DNA of 64,000 bases, from positions 186,001-250,000 of the forward strand of contig BQUP01000007.1 in NCBI GenBank assembly GCA_022835595.1, in the 5' to 3' direction. Shown one piece after another: positions 49,720-60,693 of this stretch; the stretch's first letter is position 1, and each line of letters opens with the position of its first letter. A program made the translations under genes and the position numbers. The stretch is from Cystobasidium ongulense. Its lineage: Eukaryota; Basidiomycota; Cystobasidiomycetes; Cystobasidiales; Cystobasidiaceae. The notes under the pieces were generated by a model. The model made no database searches, was not told the origin of the DNA, and saw nothing but the letters and a program-made list of their open reading frames with translations.

Positions 49720-51165
49720 CTAACCAGGAGGTAAGAGGCCTGCATCGATAGCCGACATTTCCTCCTCGGCTGGTTCCTCGTCCGAGAGACCAGTCCATGG
49801 CGACTGAATTGGTGCTCGTGGCATGACCATTGTACCAGTTCGTGCAGCCTCCAAGATACCATAAGGTCTGACAAGTTTCAAAAAGGCATCTATCCTATTC
49901 GTCTTTCCGCTCAATTCGACGATAACGCAGTCATTGCTGACATCGACAATCTTGCCTCCGAATTGGTTGGCGAGGGTACCGATACCGTTGAGATGCATGT
50001 GCTTTTGGCGAAGAGCCTCGGAGGGCGTAAGGCTCTGTCGAGGTGGAGTGGGCGAAGTACCGGGATAGTTTTGTGAAATTCCGGGGTGGGAAGCTTCGGC
50101 GGCTGCTGCTGTCTGCCTGGCAGATTGGTCCGCGGGCGAGCCTGGAGCGACAGTATGATCATGATGGAGCTCTTCGGGAGCTACAGGATCCGAGCCTTGA
50201 TACTTGGCCGCTTCTGCTGCACGCGCTTCTTCAATCTTTGTTGCTAGCTGATCTTCGAAGTATTCAGGTCCGAGGATGGAGACCTTGCAGAGAAGTAATT
50301 CTCGCTCAATTGTGCGAGTCGTGGTGTAGTCGAGAACAGCCCACACAGGAACCTGCATGAATAGCGAGTCAGCTCAGCGATACCGCGACATGTTTAGGAG
50401 ACGTGTCTGGACCTACCAAATCCTCCAATTGCCGTCTAGCTTGCTCGACTACGCCATCCTGGCCTCTCAACACAATGCACATGCGTGAAAGATCCTTTAC
50501 TTCTGTTGTGCACACTACCAATGAATCGATGCTGTAACGAGTACCCCGCATTAAGTGATGCGCAATGGAAGGATGGACCAGGCCAATGGTCAAAGGCATA
50601 TCAAGTGCGAATGACTCACTTGAATCCTCGAGCAGCTAGGGTGCCAGACACTCTGGAAAGCACACCCGGCTCATTCTGTACCAGGCAGTTAAGCACTCGT
50701 CTCGTGTAGGGCTTCTTGGATGGTGGTGGAGCTATCGGCGGACGAGACAAGATTCAGCGGCAAGATGGCATACTAGAGTAGGGCACGATAGCCAACTCAC
50801 TGTTACTGAAGAGAGAAAGGGCAGTTTATCAGCATCGTAGTGGAGCAGGCTATTCCTGCAGATATCTCAAGGCCAGTCACTCACTAGAGGATGTTCGTGA
50901 CAGCATACTCTGCGGACCACTTGGGAGGGTCGATTTCTGGAAGGCTGGGAGGACGCGGGCGAGGGTGCTGCAGCTTGTAGTCGAGCGCCGAAGTAGACGA
51001 GTCTACGCCTTTGGGAGGTGCAGGTGTGGCATCAGGGTCGCCTTTGCCGTTCGCAGAGCGTCGACCGGCCGAGCTGGAGAGCGTTCGTCCGGCTTGAATG
51101 TGCCACGCTGCGGTGCGGGCCAGCCTGTGCGGCTGAAGCAGCATCGACTGCCGCATGGAAGCCAT
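49720..51165 (-). CDS. ILV6: Acetolactate synthase regulatory (small) subunit
   Basis: Mitochondrial ACT-domain subunit that confers valine feedback on acetohydroxyacid synthase, first step of branched-chain amino acid synthesis. Exons 51165-50885, 50805-50801 (5 nt), 50731-50620, 50531-50417, 50352-49720; 381 residues. The N terminus (MASMRQSMLLQPHRLART) is a typical mitochondrial presequence. ACT domain: RRVLNCLVQNEPGVLSRVSG, ARGFNIDSLVVCTTEVKDLS, MCIVLRGQDGVVEQARRQLE. The 5-nt exon TAACA supplies the Tyr-Asn-Thr of NILYNTPPPSKK, which fits the family. An Ala/Ser/Pro-rich insertion of about 60 residues follows EYFEDQL, as in other fungal Ilv6 proteins. Confidence 0.94.
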
Positions 51166-51530
51166 TGCTGGAAGAGAGTCGAGGTGGGATGGGCGTCGAA
51201 GGGAAGGAAGATGCAAAGGTCGAATGCCTAAGACTTAAAAGTGACTGATCGGCCATTGTCCTGCTTGGACGCAAGCCGCTGACTGCGCACACCTCTGGCT
51301 CTTGTCGACACTCTCGACTGCTGCTGATCCAGCGTATGCTGAACGGTAGCACCCACCTGCCCTCGCTCACCCAGAGAGGCTGCTCTGGCTGAACGCAGGC
51401 GTTGGCAGCCGCCTCCCGTGACCGACCCTCCAAGCTCGCCAACTGTCGGGCGCGTAATTCTGGGTCTCGGCGCAGCAATTGCTGAGGAGCATCCATACTG
51501 CCACGGCCACAGCTGCAACATCCCTCCAAG

Positions 51531-53076
51531 ATGTCATCAGGTGCTGGTCCAGACTATCTGGACTACAGGTCGCCATGTAAGTCGCAGGCCTGCAGGGCGC
51601 GTGTGTCCTGCACATACACCATGCAGGACTGGGCACCATCGTAAAGCTAATCTAGCATTGCCGGTCTGCCGCATCCACAGGTCAAACGTTCGCCCTAGCC
51701 CTATCGTCTGGTAGCTCTTCAAATTCGAAATCATCGTCCCCGTATCTTCAATCTCTCGCTCCCTATCATGCCGACCTTAAGATCTGCGTAGGATCCTATA
51801 TCGAAACAGCAGCTTCCAATAATATCACCGTGCTTGGCCTCAATCCTCGACTCATGCAAGACCCAGAAGGGTTCTCAGCCAGTAATCATCGCGAAGATGG
51901 CGCTGCGGCAGGCAATGATTTCGTACCTCTTGCCCAGGCGGATACTCCATACCCAGCTACGAAGGTCGGCTTTTCGCCTTCAACTCTAGCTGGAAGACTG
52001 CAAGATACCTCGAGTTCCTATGAAACGAGGGAGATGATTGCATCAACGAGCGATTCCTTGCGACTGTGGGATCTGACAGGACCTGGTGAAGCGCCAGGTA
52101 GCTCGTATGTTGGACGAACGGGACAAGTCAGGCATACTCTGGTAGAGCGGTCAGCTCTTATAAACGTAAGCTAGTCAGAGCATTCACAGTCTGCAAGTGG
52201 CTGAGAGCATCATCGCAGAAACCAATAAACGAGCGGGCAGCCCCGCTAACCTCATTCGATTGGTCCACCGTCAATCCCTCATACATCGTCACAAGCTCGA
52301 TAGACACGACATGTACTGTTTGGGACATTTCCACCAATGCTGCTGTTACACAGCTCATGTGAGTACCTCACACGAGACATTTCTCGGTTAGATAGCAATG
52401 CTGACTTGGCAATTGCTTGTGGAACAGTGCCCACGACAAGGAAGTCTTTGACGTTGCCTGGTCACCCGCGTCATCAAAAGTTTTCGCCTCGGCTGGTGCA
52501 GACGGGTCTGTTCGTTCTTTCGACCTCCGGGCGCTCGAGACATCAACCATCCTCTACGACCACGAGTCAGCCAACGCGCATACGAACCCCGCCGATGGGA
52601 AGCGAGGAAGAGGGATGCCATTGCTCCGTTTAGCTTTTAACCCGACAGATCCAAATACGTTGGCTGTCATACATGCAGACAACAACCTCATCTCAATACT
52701 GGACGTGCGCAGTCCGGGCTTACCACTGGCTGAGCTTTATAGTCACGCCGGTCCAGTGAACGGCATGGCTTGGTGCGGGACAAGCGGCTCGATTGGTACA
52801 TCTCAAAATGGTCACGGCGGCGGTGAATACTCAGATGGCGGTAATTCAATGCTAGCGACTGTATCAGACGATCATCAAGTACTGCTGTGGGATCTACTCC
52901 GGCCGAATCCACAAGGTGAAGCTGGACAGAGAAAACCCCAGCCTATGCCTCGGCCCATAGGCTTGCCGAATGCTGCCTATAACGCACCAAGACAGATAGA
53001 TTCCGTAGCTTGGGGAGCAGGTCGAGAATATTTGGCCATCACAATGGGAAATACTGTTCGATGTCTCCGAGTGTAA
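51531..53076 (+). CDS. WD40 protein, DCAF7/WDR68/TTG1-like (upstream copy)
   Basis: WD40 scaffold of the family that binds DYRK-type kinases and, in some lineages, DDB1-Cul4. Exons 51531-51576, 51681-52165, 52219-52358, 52428-53076; 439 residues against about 342 in human DCAF7. Family stretches: APYHADLKICVGSYIE, AAPLTSFDWSTVNPSYIVTS, SIDTTCTVWDIS, AHDKEVFDVAWSPASSKVFA, SAGADGSVRSFDLRALE and LATVSDDHQVLLWDL, ending WGAGREYLAITMGNTVRCLR. Insertions between blades (a Gly-rich loop near residue 345 and a Gln/Pro loop) account for the extra length. A more divergent relative lies immediately downstream on the same strand. Confidence 0.86.
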
Positions 53077-53503
53077 AGCTGGATTGTACTTTCACCTTTT
53101 ATTGTTGTTGTTTTGTACCAGTCGCGCAAAGCATACCATTCTCGGATGAAGACTCGATATTATGCGTGACACATGCTTCGGAGAGCTTCACATATTGCTG
53201 GTGCTCGGCGTGTTACGTGACTGAGTCTGACCAGGTTCGCGACTAGATTGATTCCTCAGCGAACAGCCGGAGTTGGGGCCTCTGAGCCATGAAGCTTTGG
53301 CTGGTTTCGGCTTTAAGCAGTGTATCAGATGGTATGAGGCGAATAAGAAAGGATAGGCACTTCTTCTCAACACTAGTCGAGAAAGTTCTTCCGCGACCTA
53401 CTCAAGCTTCAGTGCTGTAGTATCGACTGCCTCTTCAGACTAGGGTTCCCGGAGGTTCAACTATAAAATACGCTACAAGAGAACAGTAGTCATCAAGCAA
53501 CAA
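53077..53503. other. Intergenic region between WD40 gene and tRNA gene
   Basis: No protein gene seen. The tRNA-proximal end carries a TATA-like element, listed separately. Confidence 0.4.
53462..53470 (+). promoter_or_regulatory. TATA-like element upstream of tRNA-Gly
   Basis: TATAAAATA sits about 34-42 nt before the first base of the mature tRNA. Upstream TATA elements assist Pol III tRNA transcription in fission yeast and some plants; the role here is inferred from position. Confidence 0.5.
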
Positions 53504-53586
53504 GCAACTTTGGTGTAGTGGTTAGCATTACTCCCTTCCAGCATAGCTAGTCAGGAGTAGAGCAGGGTTCAATTCCCTGAAGTTGC
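53504..53586 (+). tRNA. tRNA-Gly(TCC) with a 12-nt intron
   Basis: Acceptor stem GCAACTT pairs with AAGTTGC; D arm GGTGTAGTGGTTAGC carries the A box; anticodon stem ACTCC/GGAGT holds loop CTTCCA plus A, anticodon TCC at 53537-53539; T arm CAGGG-TTCAATT-CCCTG carries the B box. A 12-nt intron lies at 53541-53552, directly after position 37, the standard site. The mature part resembles eukaryotic tRNA-Gly(UCC). Confidence 0.9.
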
Positions 53587-53587
53587 A

Positions 53588-53595
53588 TTTCTTTT
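53588..53595 (+). terminator. Pol III oligo-T terminator of tRNA-Gly
   Basis: TTTCTTTT begins two bases after the end of the mature tRNA; the final T4 run is the minimal Pol III stop signal. Confidence 0.7.
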
Positions 53596-53875
53596 GCCGC
53601 ATTCAGCTTTTTTCCCTCCTCGGCTTGTCCTTGCTTTGATCGGGCAACTAGCACCCCCTCGGTCGTTTGCGTCTGATGCAATGTCACTTGCGACGCATAC
53701 GCTTCCGACATGACAGACCTTTTTGCCCGGGAAGACAGCCTTTGCCTCGGACATCTTAGCATGGCAGACCTTTACCTGCTCGAATCGATCCAATTCCTGC
53801 TCTGCACCTTCACTACTTTCATTGAAAGGCTGACGGCCGAAGGACTCCATCCTTGACGCATCATACCGAGACAAG

Positions 53876-55449
53876 ATGGCCGAGATGCCTAGCGTAGAAG
53901 ACAGAAGCTCCGAGGAGTCTCCAGCAGATGAAGTAACGTATGAGGCGTCGTATGCACAAAGTGACGACCCAGAAGACTATGTTCCAGCCTACCTGGAGTA
54001 CACTTGCAAGTTTCGTGAGTGAAGCTTTATCAAGTCAAGAATGAATAGAATCTTACAAACTTTGCAAGCGCAGGTGAAACTTATGCGCTCGCTATAACAT
54101 CGGGAGATGCGTCATCCAGCTCTATCGCTCCCTACCCTGAAGATCTCCGGATCTGTACAGGATCCTACAATGATCATGGGCCGAACAAGATTAAGATATT
54201 AGGCATTCAACCTGAATTGATAGCTGATCCGAAACCGTATGCCCTGGAGCATTACATGGATGAGAGCCAGGGTCGAGACTGTAACTTTGATCAAATGGCA
54301 CGCGCCTCCCCGCAGCAGGATTTCGAATGTCTTGCAAGTCGCAGGGTCCGATTCCCACCAACCAAAGTTGCTTTTGGACCACCGACTTCTCAGCTTCGAG
54401 GGACTTTTGAGTTTGACCCAGACCTCGTAACGCATTTCATCGCTACCTCGAGTGACGCTCTTCGTATCTATGACTATCATGACAAGCCCATTCTTCAAGA
54501 CTGCCAGTACGTAGGTCGGTCAAAGCTTAGCCACAAGGGCATCCTCTCCACAGTGGGCCAGTACGCCAAGGTATGGAGATACCCTAATCGACAAGGAGAA
54601 TGCTAACAGACACTCTGCACACCAGTCATTGGGAGGCAACGGCGATATAGTCCCTATGACAAGTTTCGATTGGTGCACTATTGAACACTCGCACATCGTA
54701 ACGAGCAATGTCCACGGTGAATGCGCCGTCTGGGATCTGAAAGAGCAATGCCAGCGTGCAATAACGAAAATTCTGTAAGTATCGAGAAAAGGGCATACAC
54801 CAGCGGTACATGTCTGATACAATCCTATGACAGGCTTGAGGCTCCAGTTTACGATGTTACGTGGGAGCCGGGATGCCGGCATACTTTCGTTGCGGCCACT
54901 CAGGATGAGGCTATCCATTATGTTGACACGCGCGCTGTAGGGCAACTTAGGACACTCTACGTGTCCGCTACGGGATCCTCTGGGGCGGTCGGCTACCGAG
55001 AGTCAGAACCAGCAAGCCATGCAATGGCAAGAGTGGCTTTCGATCCTAGGAACCCTTACCTTCTGGCAGCTTTGCAGCTCAACGATAACATTGTCAGATT
55101 GCTGGACACACGAAGACCAGGTCATCTCGTAGCTGAGCTCGATGCACACGACGAGAGTGTCAATGGTATAGCTTGGAGAGGGTCAACTTCTTCTGAACAG
55201 ACAACAGGCTCAAGGGGACCATCCTTGGCGACTGTGTCCGACGACTGTCGCGTCTTGCTGTGGGATACGGATGCGATAAGCTCACCAGCCGACATGGATG
55301 GGAAATGGAAGAGCAAAGGACGCTTGTGGAGAGGTGCACCTACGCATGAGAGTATTCTTCCAGAGGCTGCAGAGAACGTAGCCTGGGGGGTAGATAATGA
55401 TTTTCTTGCTGTGACCATGGGCTCACGCATCCGCTGCATGCGGATCTAG
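53876..55449 (+). CDS. WD40 protein, divergent DCAF7/WDR68-like (downstream copy)
   Basis: Exons 53876-54014, 54074-54570, 54626-54774, 54834-55449; 466 residues. It parallels the upstream WD40 gene along its length: AYLEYTCKFRETYALAITSG against DYLDYRSPCQTFALALSSG; PYPEDLRICTGSY against PYHADLKICVGSY; VPMTSFDWCTIEHSHIVTS against APLTSFDWSTVNPSYIVTS; and ends DNDFLAVTMGSRIRCMRI. It has an acidic N-terminal extension of about 35 residues and weaker WD signatures (NVHGECAVWDL in place of SSIDTTCTVWD). This suggests an old tandem duplication with one copy diverging. Its start is in a good context (AAGATGG). Function is inferred only from the family. Confidence 0.8.
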
Positions 55450-55659
55450 TTATGAGGTATTCAACTCAGGCTGTATCTAGGTTTATATCACTGTCAACGT
55501 GAACTATAACGCTTCAATCAATTCTAGGAGTTGATTGTATATCAGTCCTAAGTTAATCCAATTGATAGCTGCACGAGGTGATCGGGAACAAACATAGTGT
55601 GTCTCCACGCTCGGCTGTAGCCTGCTCTCTCTACGCACTACAACGGCACTCAGACTGAC

Positions 55660-57179
55660 ATGCAGGCCATACCTCGCTCATTAGCGCGCTCACTGCGCGT
55701 GTGCCAGCCACAGAAGCTCGCTCCGCAAGTTGTCCTGCGTGCTGGGCTCTCCACATCCGCCGCATCCAGGTCCGACGACCCCGAGAAGAGCAAGAAGGCC
55801 GGCGGCGGCCTACTCAAAGTGAGCTACGCCGATATGCCTGTGCACACCTTTCTAGACTCATCTGACAAGCATGTACGTCAATGCAGTCCATCCTGCACGG
55901 TAGCGAAAAGGCAAAGCAAGAGGCGCCATCGCTAGACGCAGAGCATGGTCAAGCGTCCGGACAACACTCTCATCTCGTCGGTAGAGGCAAATATGTCCAT
56001 GAAGTCGTTCGTGAGTGCACTGCGATTGTTGCGTCTCTGGGCGCCAACTGGCACTGGCCAGCCCATTGCGACACGCGGGAGACCAAGCTCATGTACTGTC
56101 TTCTATCTCTTACAGGACACAAGGTCAAGCCAGGCTATGTCGAAGAATACAAGGATCTTATAAGCCAACACTATGGCAAATTCCTGAAGACCGACAATCC
56201 CGACGTCAAGTTGACCGGTTCTTGGGAAGTCGTGGTTGGCGACCTAGATACCTTCTGTGGGGCTCCTCGTGAAACAAACGCATGCGCGCACAGAGACAAG
56301 TACTGATGATTCGACGATCTTGATTGGGCTGCACATATATAGATCACATTGTGAGTCGTTGAGACGGATCATAAACGGCAGGAGGCGCTGATGGCAGCTT
56401 ACAATCACAGTGGGAGTATGAAGGCCTGAAAGGTCTTGACCACGCTATGCCCGAGATGCAGGCTTCAGAAGTACGCCTACACGCACCGTATCATGCTTCA
56501 AGTACGCTGAACTTGTTCTCCAGGAATATCGAACTTTCCAGCGCAAATTGGGTCCCATGCTTCAATACCGAACGACTCAGCTTGCACAGGAGTTCTCATT
56601 CTGGCCTTCATCGCCTCCTAAAGAGCTTGGCGGGATCTATGAAATGCGAATATACTCTTTGGTTCGTAATACAGCCCTGTCGACGACCGTTGCAGATGAC
56701 CTTGGCTGATTCCTGGAATCACCAGAAACCCGGAAGTCTCCTTGAATGGGAAAACGAATGGTAAGACTTCCCATGATCTTACAAGCTTGGTGACAGCTAA
56801 TTCCCGCCTTGTGCCAAAGGAAAATTGGCTTGGAAGCGCGCAGGAAGTTCGTAGTGCCAATTGGTGCTTGGTTCTCCCAGGTCGGAGAGCTGCACCAAGT
56901 CATACACATGTGGCATTATGACGTAAGTTTAGTAGCGATATGCATTTTTGCCAAAGTTTTCGAAGCTAATCCTTTAAGCAGAGCTTGGAAGCTAGGAAGC
57001 AGATGCGACAAAAGGCCTGGGAAATCGACACATGGAGCCATACAGTCGCCAAAGTACGTCACCTGTCCCTCGTTTCTCCTGAACACCCCACTCACTTTTC
57101 CTCATCCTAGACCGTCAAGCTCACCAATCGCATGAGTGCCCAAATACTCCGCCCACTGCCCTTCAGCCCGTTGCGATGA
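55660..57179 (+). CDS. NIPSNAP family mitochondrial protein
   Basis: NIPSNAP proteins are mitochondrial and in animals flag damaged mitochondria for autophagy; the fungal role is unclear. Ten exons: 55660-55818, 55887-56010, 56116-56256, 56343-56350 (8 nt), 56411-56470, 56524-56661, 56726-56760, 56820-56922, 56982-57053, 57111-57179; 302 residues. The N terminus (MQAIPRSLARSLRVCQPQ) is a mitochondrial presequence. Two ferredoxin-like NIPSNAP repeats: HKVKPGYVEEYKDLI, VGDLDTFYHIWEYEGL, and then IYEMRIYSLKPGSLLEWENE, IGAWFSQVGELHQVIHMWHY. The 8-nt exon supplies the Tyr-His-Ile of DTFYHIW. Convergent with the RBR ligase gene. Confidence 0.9.
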
Positions 57180-57496
57180 GCTAGATTGGCCAGAGGCGAA
57201 ATCGCTGTGTGACAAGAGCAATATACTACCCTTCCACCTGCACTCTGAGACGAGTCCTGTGCCCGACAGGTACAAGGATGCCGCCTCCGACGCAATATCT
57301 AGTACTATTTGTCGCAGTCTTATATCATGCATGGTACTAGCATTGCAAACTCTTTGGAGTATCGTGTAAGATTGGAAGTGGAGATAGAGAAAACCCTCCC
57401 TACTGGAACATTGAATGTACATTTCTTTCAATGACACTTGCGGCCATTCTGCTTGAGCGGGAATCCTGCTTCCTCGTGAGGTCAGACTGTGTGCAG

Positions 57497-60401
57497 CTAC
57501 GCTCTGCCTCCTTTGACGCGACGCCTCGCTCGCGGGGCCTTCACAGCCGGAGCTACGACTGGAGGAACGGCTTGAAAGGGGGCAGGAAGTGGATTGTGGA
57601 TTATTGGCCCAGCAGCTGGCACATTCCCAACAGGCGGTTGTTCAGGTCGAGGGAGGTATCCGCCACGTTGGCGGGCGCGTTGATAATTGGCGGCTAATTG
57701 TCGAGCTACCTCCTCTCTGGCACGCTCGGCAGCAAGAGCAGCTCTTTCAGCGAGTCTTTGGGCATTGCGTTCATTGAGAGCTCTTATCTCCTCTACGCGG
57801 GCATCCCAAGCCTCAGCATGCGCAGCCGGCATTGGATATAGACCACGTGCACCGGGTACTTGAGGCTCTCGTGGTAAATGTGGTCGTGCTACGGGTGCTT
57901 GAGCCTCCTGTGGCGGACCTGGTCGCGCTACGGGAACCATTCTGCCATTCTCATATTGATAGCCCGGCATACCAGGTACAGGCATTCGCTCCGGCGGCTT
58001 CTCGAGGCCGAGCTTGGCTAGATCTTCCTCAGAAACCACGGCGTCTAGGTCACCCCTTTCTTCACGAATGTTGGCAATGGCGGTGGCGCGTGCCACTTCG
58101 ACTCGTTCATATTCTCGCATCTTCTCGTAGTCCCATAATCGGCACTTGCCGCCCGGTACGATGGGGGTATTTGCTGGCAGACAGCGCTGGTCGAAATGCT
58201 CGTAGCCTGAGGAGCGGACGTTAGGAGACAAGGACGACCAGGCCAAGTGCATTGACACACACTTACTTCCTATCTTCTGGGCGCAGACGTAGCAGAACAT
58301 GATATCACACTTGGAGCATCGCATCTTGTTGCACTGCGCAAATTGTCAGTAGGAACTTGTATACCTATTGAGTACATGAGCTTACGCCTTCTTCCTTCAA
58401 GATGGCCATGGAGCATTGGGGACATCGCTTGAGCAGAGCCTCTGTCATGGCTTCTTCTACGCGGTGTATTGTATCAGTCTTGAGATCGGAAGCGTATTCT
58501 TCACACGTCTTGGGAAGATGATCAGGTTTCTGGCATTGACGACAAGTAGTCTTCTTGCATTCCTCGTTGAGGCAGTAAAACAGCTTTTCGTCTATTCAAT
58601 GAACAGGCTCAGTACGATCCAGAGCGTCTCGTTTCAACGAACAATCACCTGGATTATCGATTACGCAACCAAAACTGCAATGAGGGCAATAGGATAATCC
58701 CGCCAAGCCAGCTGCCTCGACAGCCTTTTCTGATCGTATCTTCTCCAGTAGTAGCATCTGAGGAGTCTTGAGGAATGTCTGAAGTATAGCATCAGAGAAT
58801 GAAGCTGTGCATCCGTCTTGGTCCATACAAGTGATTTCCTGACAAGAGCCTAGAGGGTCAGTGCATGCACTCTCATTCGAAATGTCAATACTTACGGAGC
58901 CGCGGTTTCCGAGGGTGTGCTCTGCGTTCTTCTTTGCGCAGTCGATGCAGAAGAGATGCGCATCCACACATTGGACCATTTTGCTGAGAGCGACATCATC
59001 GAAGCAACAACCGCACTCGAATACAGCTCCTTGAGCAATCTCGTCTTGTTCCTGTAATTCGAGCTGTAGTTTTTTATCGACCTCAGCCTGATCTCGGGCC
59101 ACTTTGGCAAAATACGTTTCTCGTTCGGCGGTAAGATTATCGTCTTGTGGTAGTGCTGCACCTTTGCCTTTTGATTTTCGAGCAGTTTTGAGAGGCCTAT
59201 AAGGTGGATCTGGTTCTGTTGACATTTTAGTAAGCTCAATAAAAGTTGGTGCCCAATAGAGGTTATTGTCTGCAAAAATGTTGCGGACAAAAGGCAATGG
59301 AATGCTCGCGAATTCCTCGTAAAGGTACTCTAGGCTGGGGGTACGTCAGTAAACCGGTGACCTTCTATGACCACAGTACGTTACTTACGCAGCTTCACGA
59401 TAAGTAAAAGTGGGAATACGCTCTGTTCTAGCTCTTGTGTCCTTGTCGAGGTAAGCTTTGAGCTTCAAAAGCAGGTCATCCTCTTCGAGAGCTTTGCTCT
59501 TGCCCTTGTTATCCGCATCGCTCGATACTTGAGCTTTGGGATACGATTTGTCCGCAAGTAGAACATCTATAACATGCTCCACACATGTGGCAGGATCATT
59601 CGAGTACCTGCCGATGAGTTTTGTTGCGTATTCTATGTCGACGTCTGTAATGATTGCGAGAATTGACGCTAGAGGAGAAGGCTCTGTAGGCTCTAGAGCG
59701 ACCGGGGCATCGAGGATAGGCGGAGACGTGTTTTTGGAATGTTGATGTACTGTTGCTTGTGTGCCTTGTCCAGTCCCTGGCAATTTCAAGGCTACGGGTG
59801 AGGCTGCCTTGGGAGCAGGAACTGGCGCTGGCGCTGGTGCAGCGGCGGCAACTGCTCGGAACTGCTGCAATAGCCAGTCTGGAACAATGTCTTCTCTCTC
59901 TTCCTTCAGAGCGTTACGCTGTCCAGTCTCAACAGCCGCTGTCCTACGAACTTTAGCATTTTCTGAAGGCCTGTCTCCGCCAGTCGTGTCTTCATCTTCA
60001 CGAGCCCTTTTACGTTTTGTCGGGGGTCTGTATGGCTTTTCCGGAGACGTTTCGTCGTCATCTAATGAAAGATCAATGACCTCTCGTACTGGTCGGCGTT
60101 CTTGAGTTGAAGTTCTTGGAGTAGCTGGTCGTGCAGGCGCTTGGACAGCAACCGTAGGGTGCGCGACGTCTTGAGGAGCATCCTCTGCGTCGCTACCACA
60201 AGATGACAGAAGCTGCTCTAAGCACGCTGCTACGCGTCTATCTTCAGTGGGAAGGTGACTCGAGCGGTCCCAGGCTCTTGCCAGCTCTTGTGGTGTGACG
60301 GGCCTTGCGAGAATCTCGCGAGCGGTCTGCATCAGATTGCTGGGCGGCATGGCGGCTTCGGCGTCGGAGTCGTCCATCTCATAGTGGTCATCTTCTTCCA
60401 T
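57497..60401 (-). CDS. RBR (RING-between-RING) E3 ubiquitin ligase, RNF216/TRIAD3-like
   Basis: Six exons: 60401-59389, 59334-58896, 58838-58649, 58591-58386, 58333-58267, 58206-57497; 874 residues. The N-terminal half is acidic and Pro-rich, with an IDLSLDDD stretch resembling a SUMO-interacting motif and a CUE-like segment (DVDIEYATKLIGRYSNDPAT). The RBR core follows: RING1 (FECGCCFDDVALSKMVQC, FCIDCAKK, ITCMDQDGC), IBR (YCPHCSFGCV, LFYCLNEECKKTTCRQCQ) and RING2 (RCPQCSMAILKEEGCNKMRC, FCYVCAQKIG, YEHFDQRC). The Cys of EEGCNKM is the expected thioester site, and LKEEGCNKM is typical of the RNF216 branch. A Pro/Ala-rich, coiled tail ends the protein. Intron 5 is 60 nt and open in frame. Confidence 0.92.
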
Positions 60402-60693
60402 AACGAATTTGGAGATATGTGCTTGTTGAACGGTGCAAATTCGCTGGCCGTCACCTCTCTACAAAGCGTGCAGATGGATTGTGCGGACTATGCGCGCTGC
60501 TTTGAAATGCGAGCTGCACGCACTATGGCATGGCAAAAGGCACAGAAGTCCAGCGAGTGCGCTATCAGAAGGAGTGCGTCGAGGTGGAAATGGGGAATGG
60601 GCAACGGACCAAGACAGCAATGGCCGTTATTCTTGCATTCTGCGGCCAGCCCAGCTAGCAGCCACCGATCATCCGTTTGAAACGGCTACAAAC

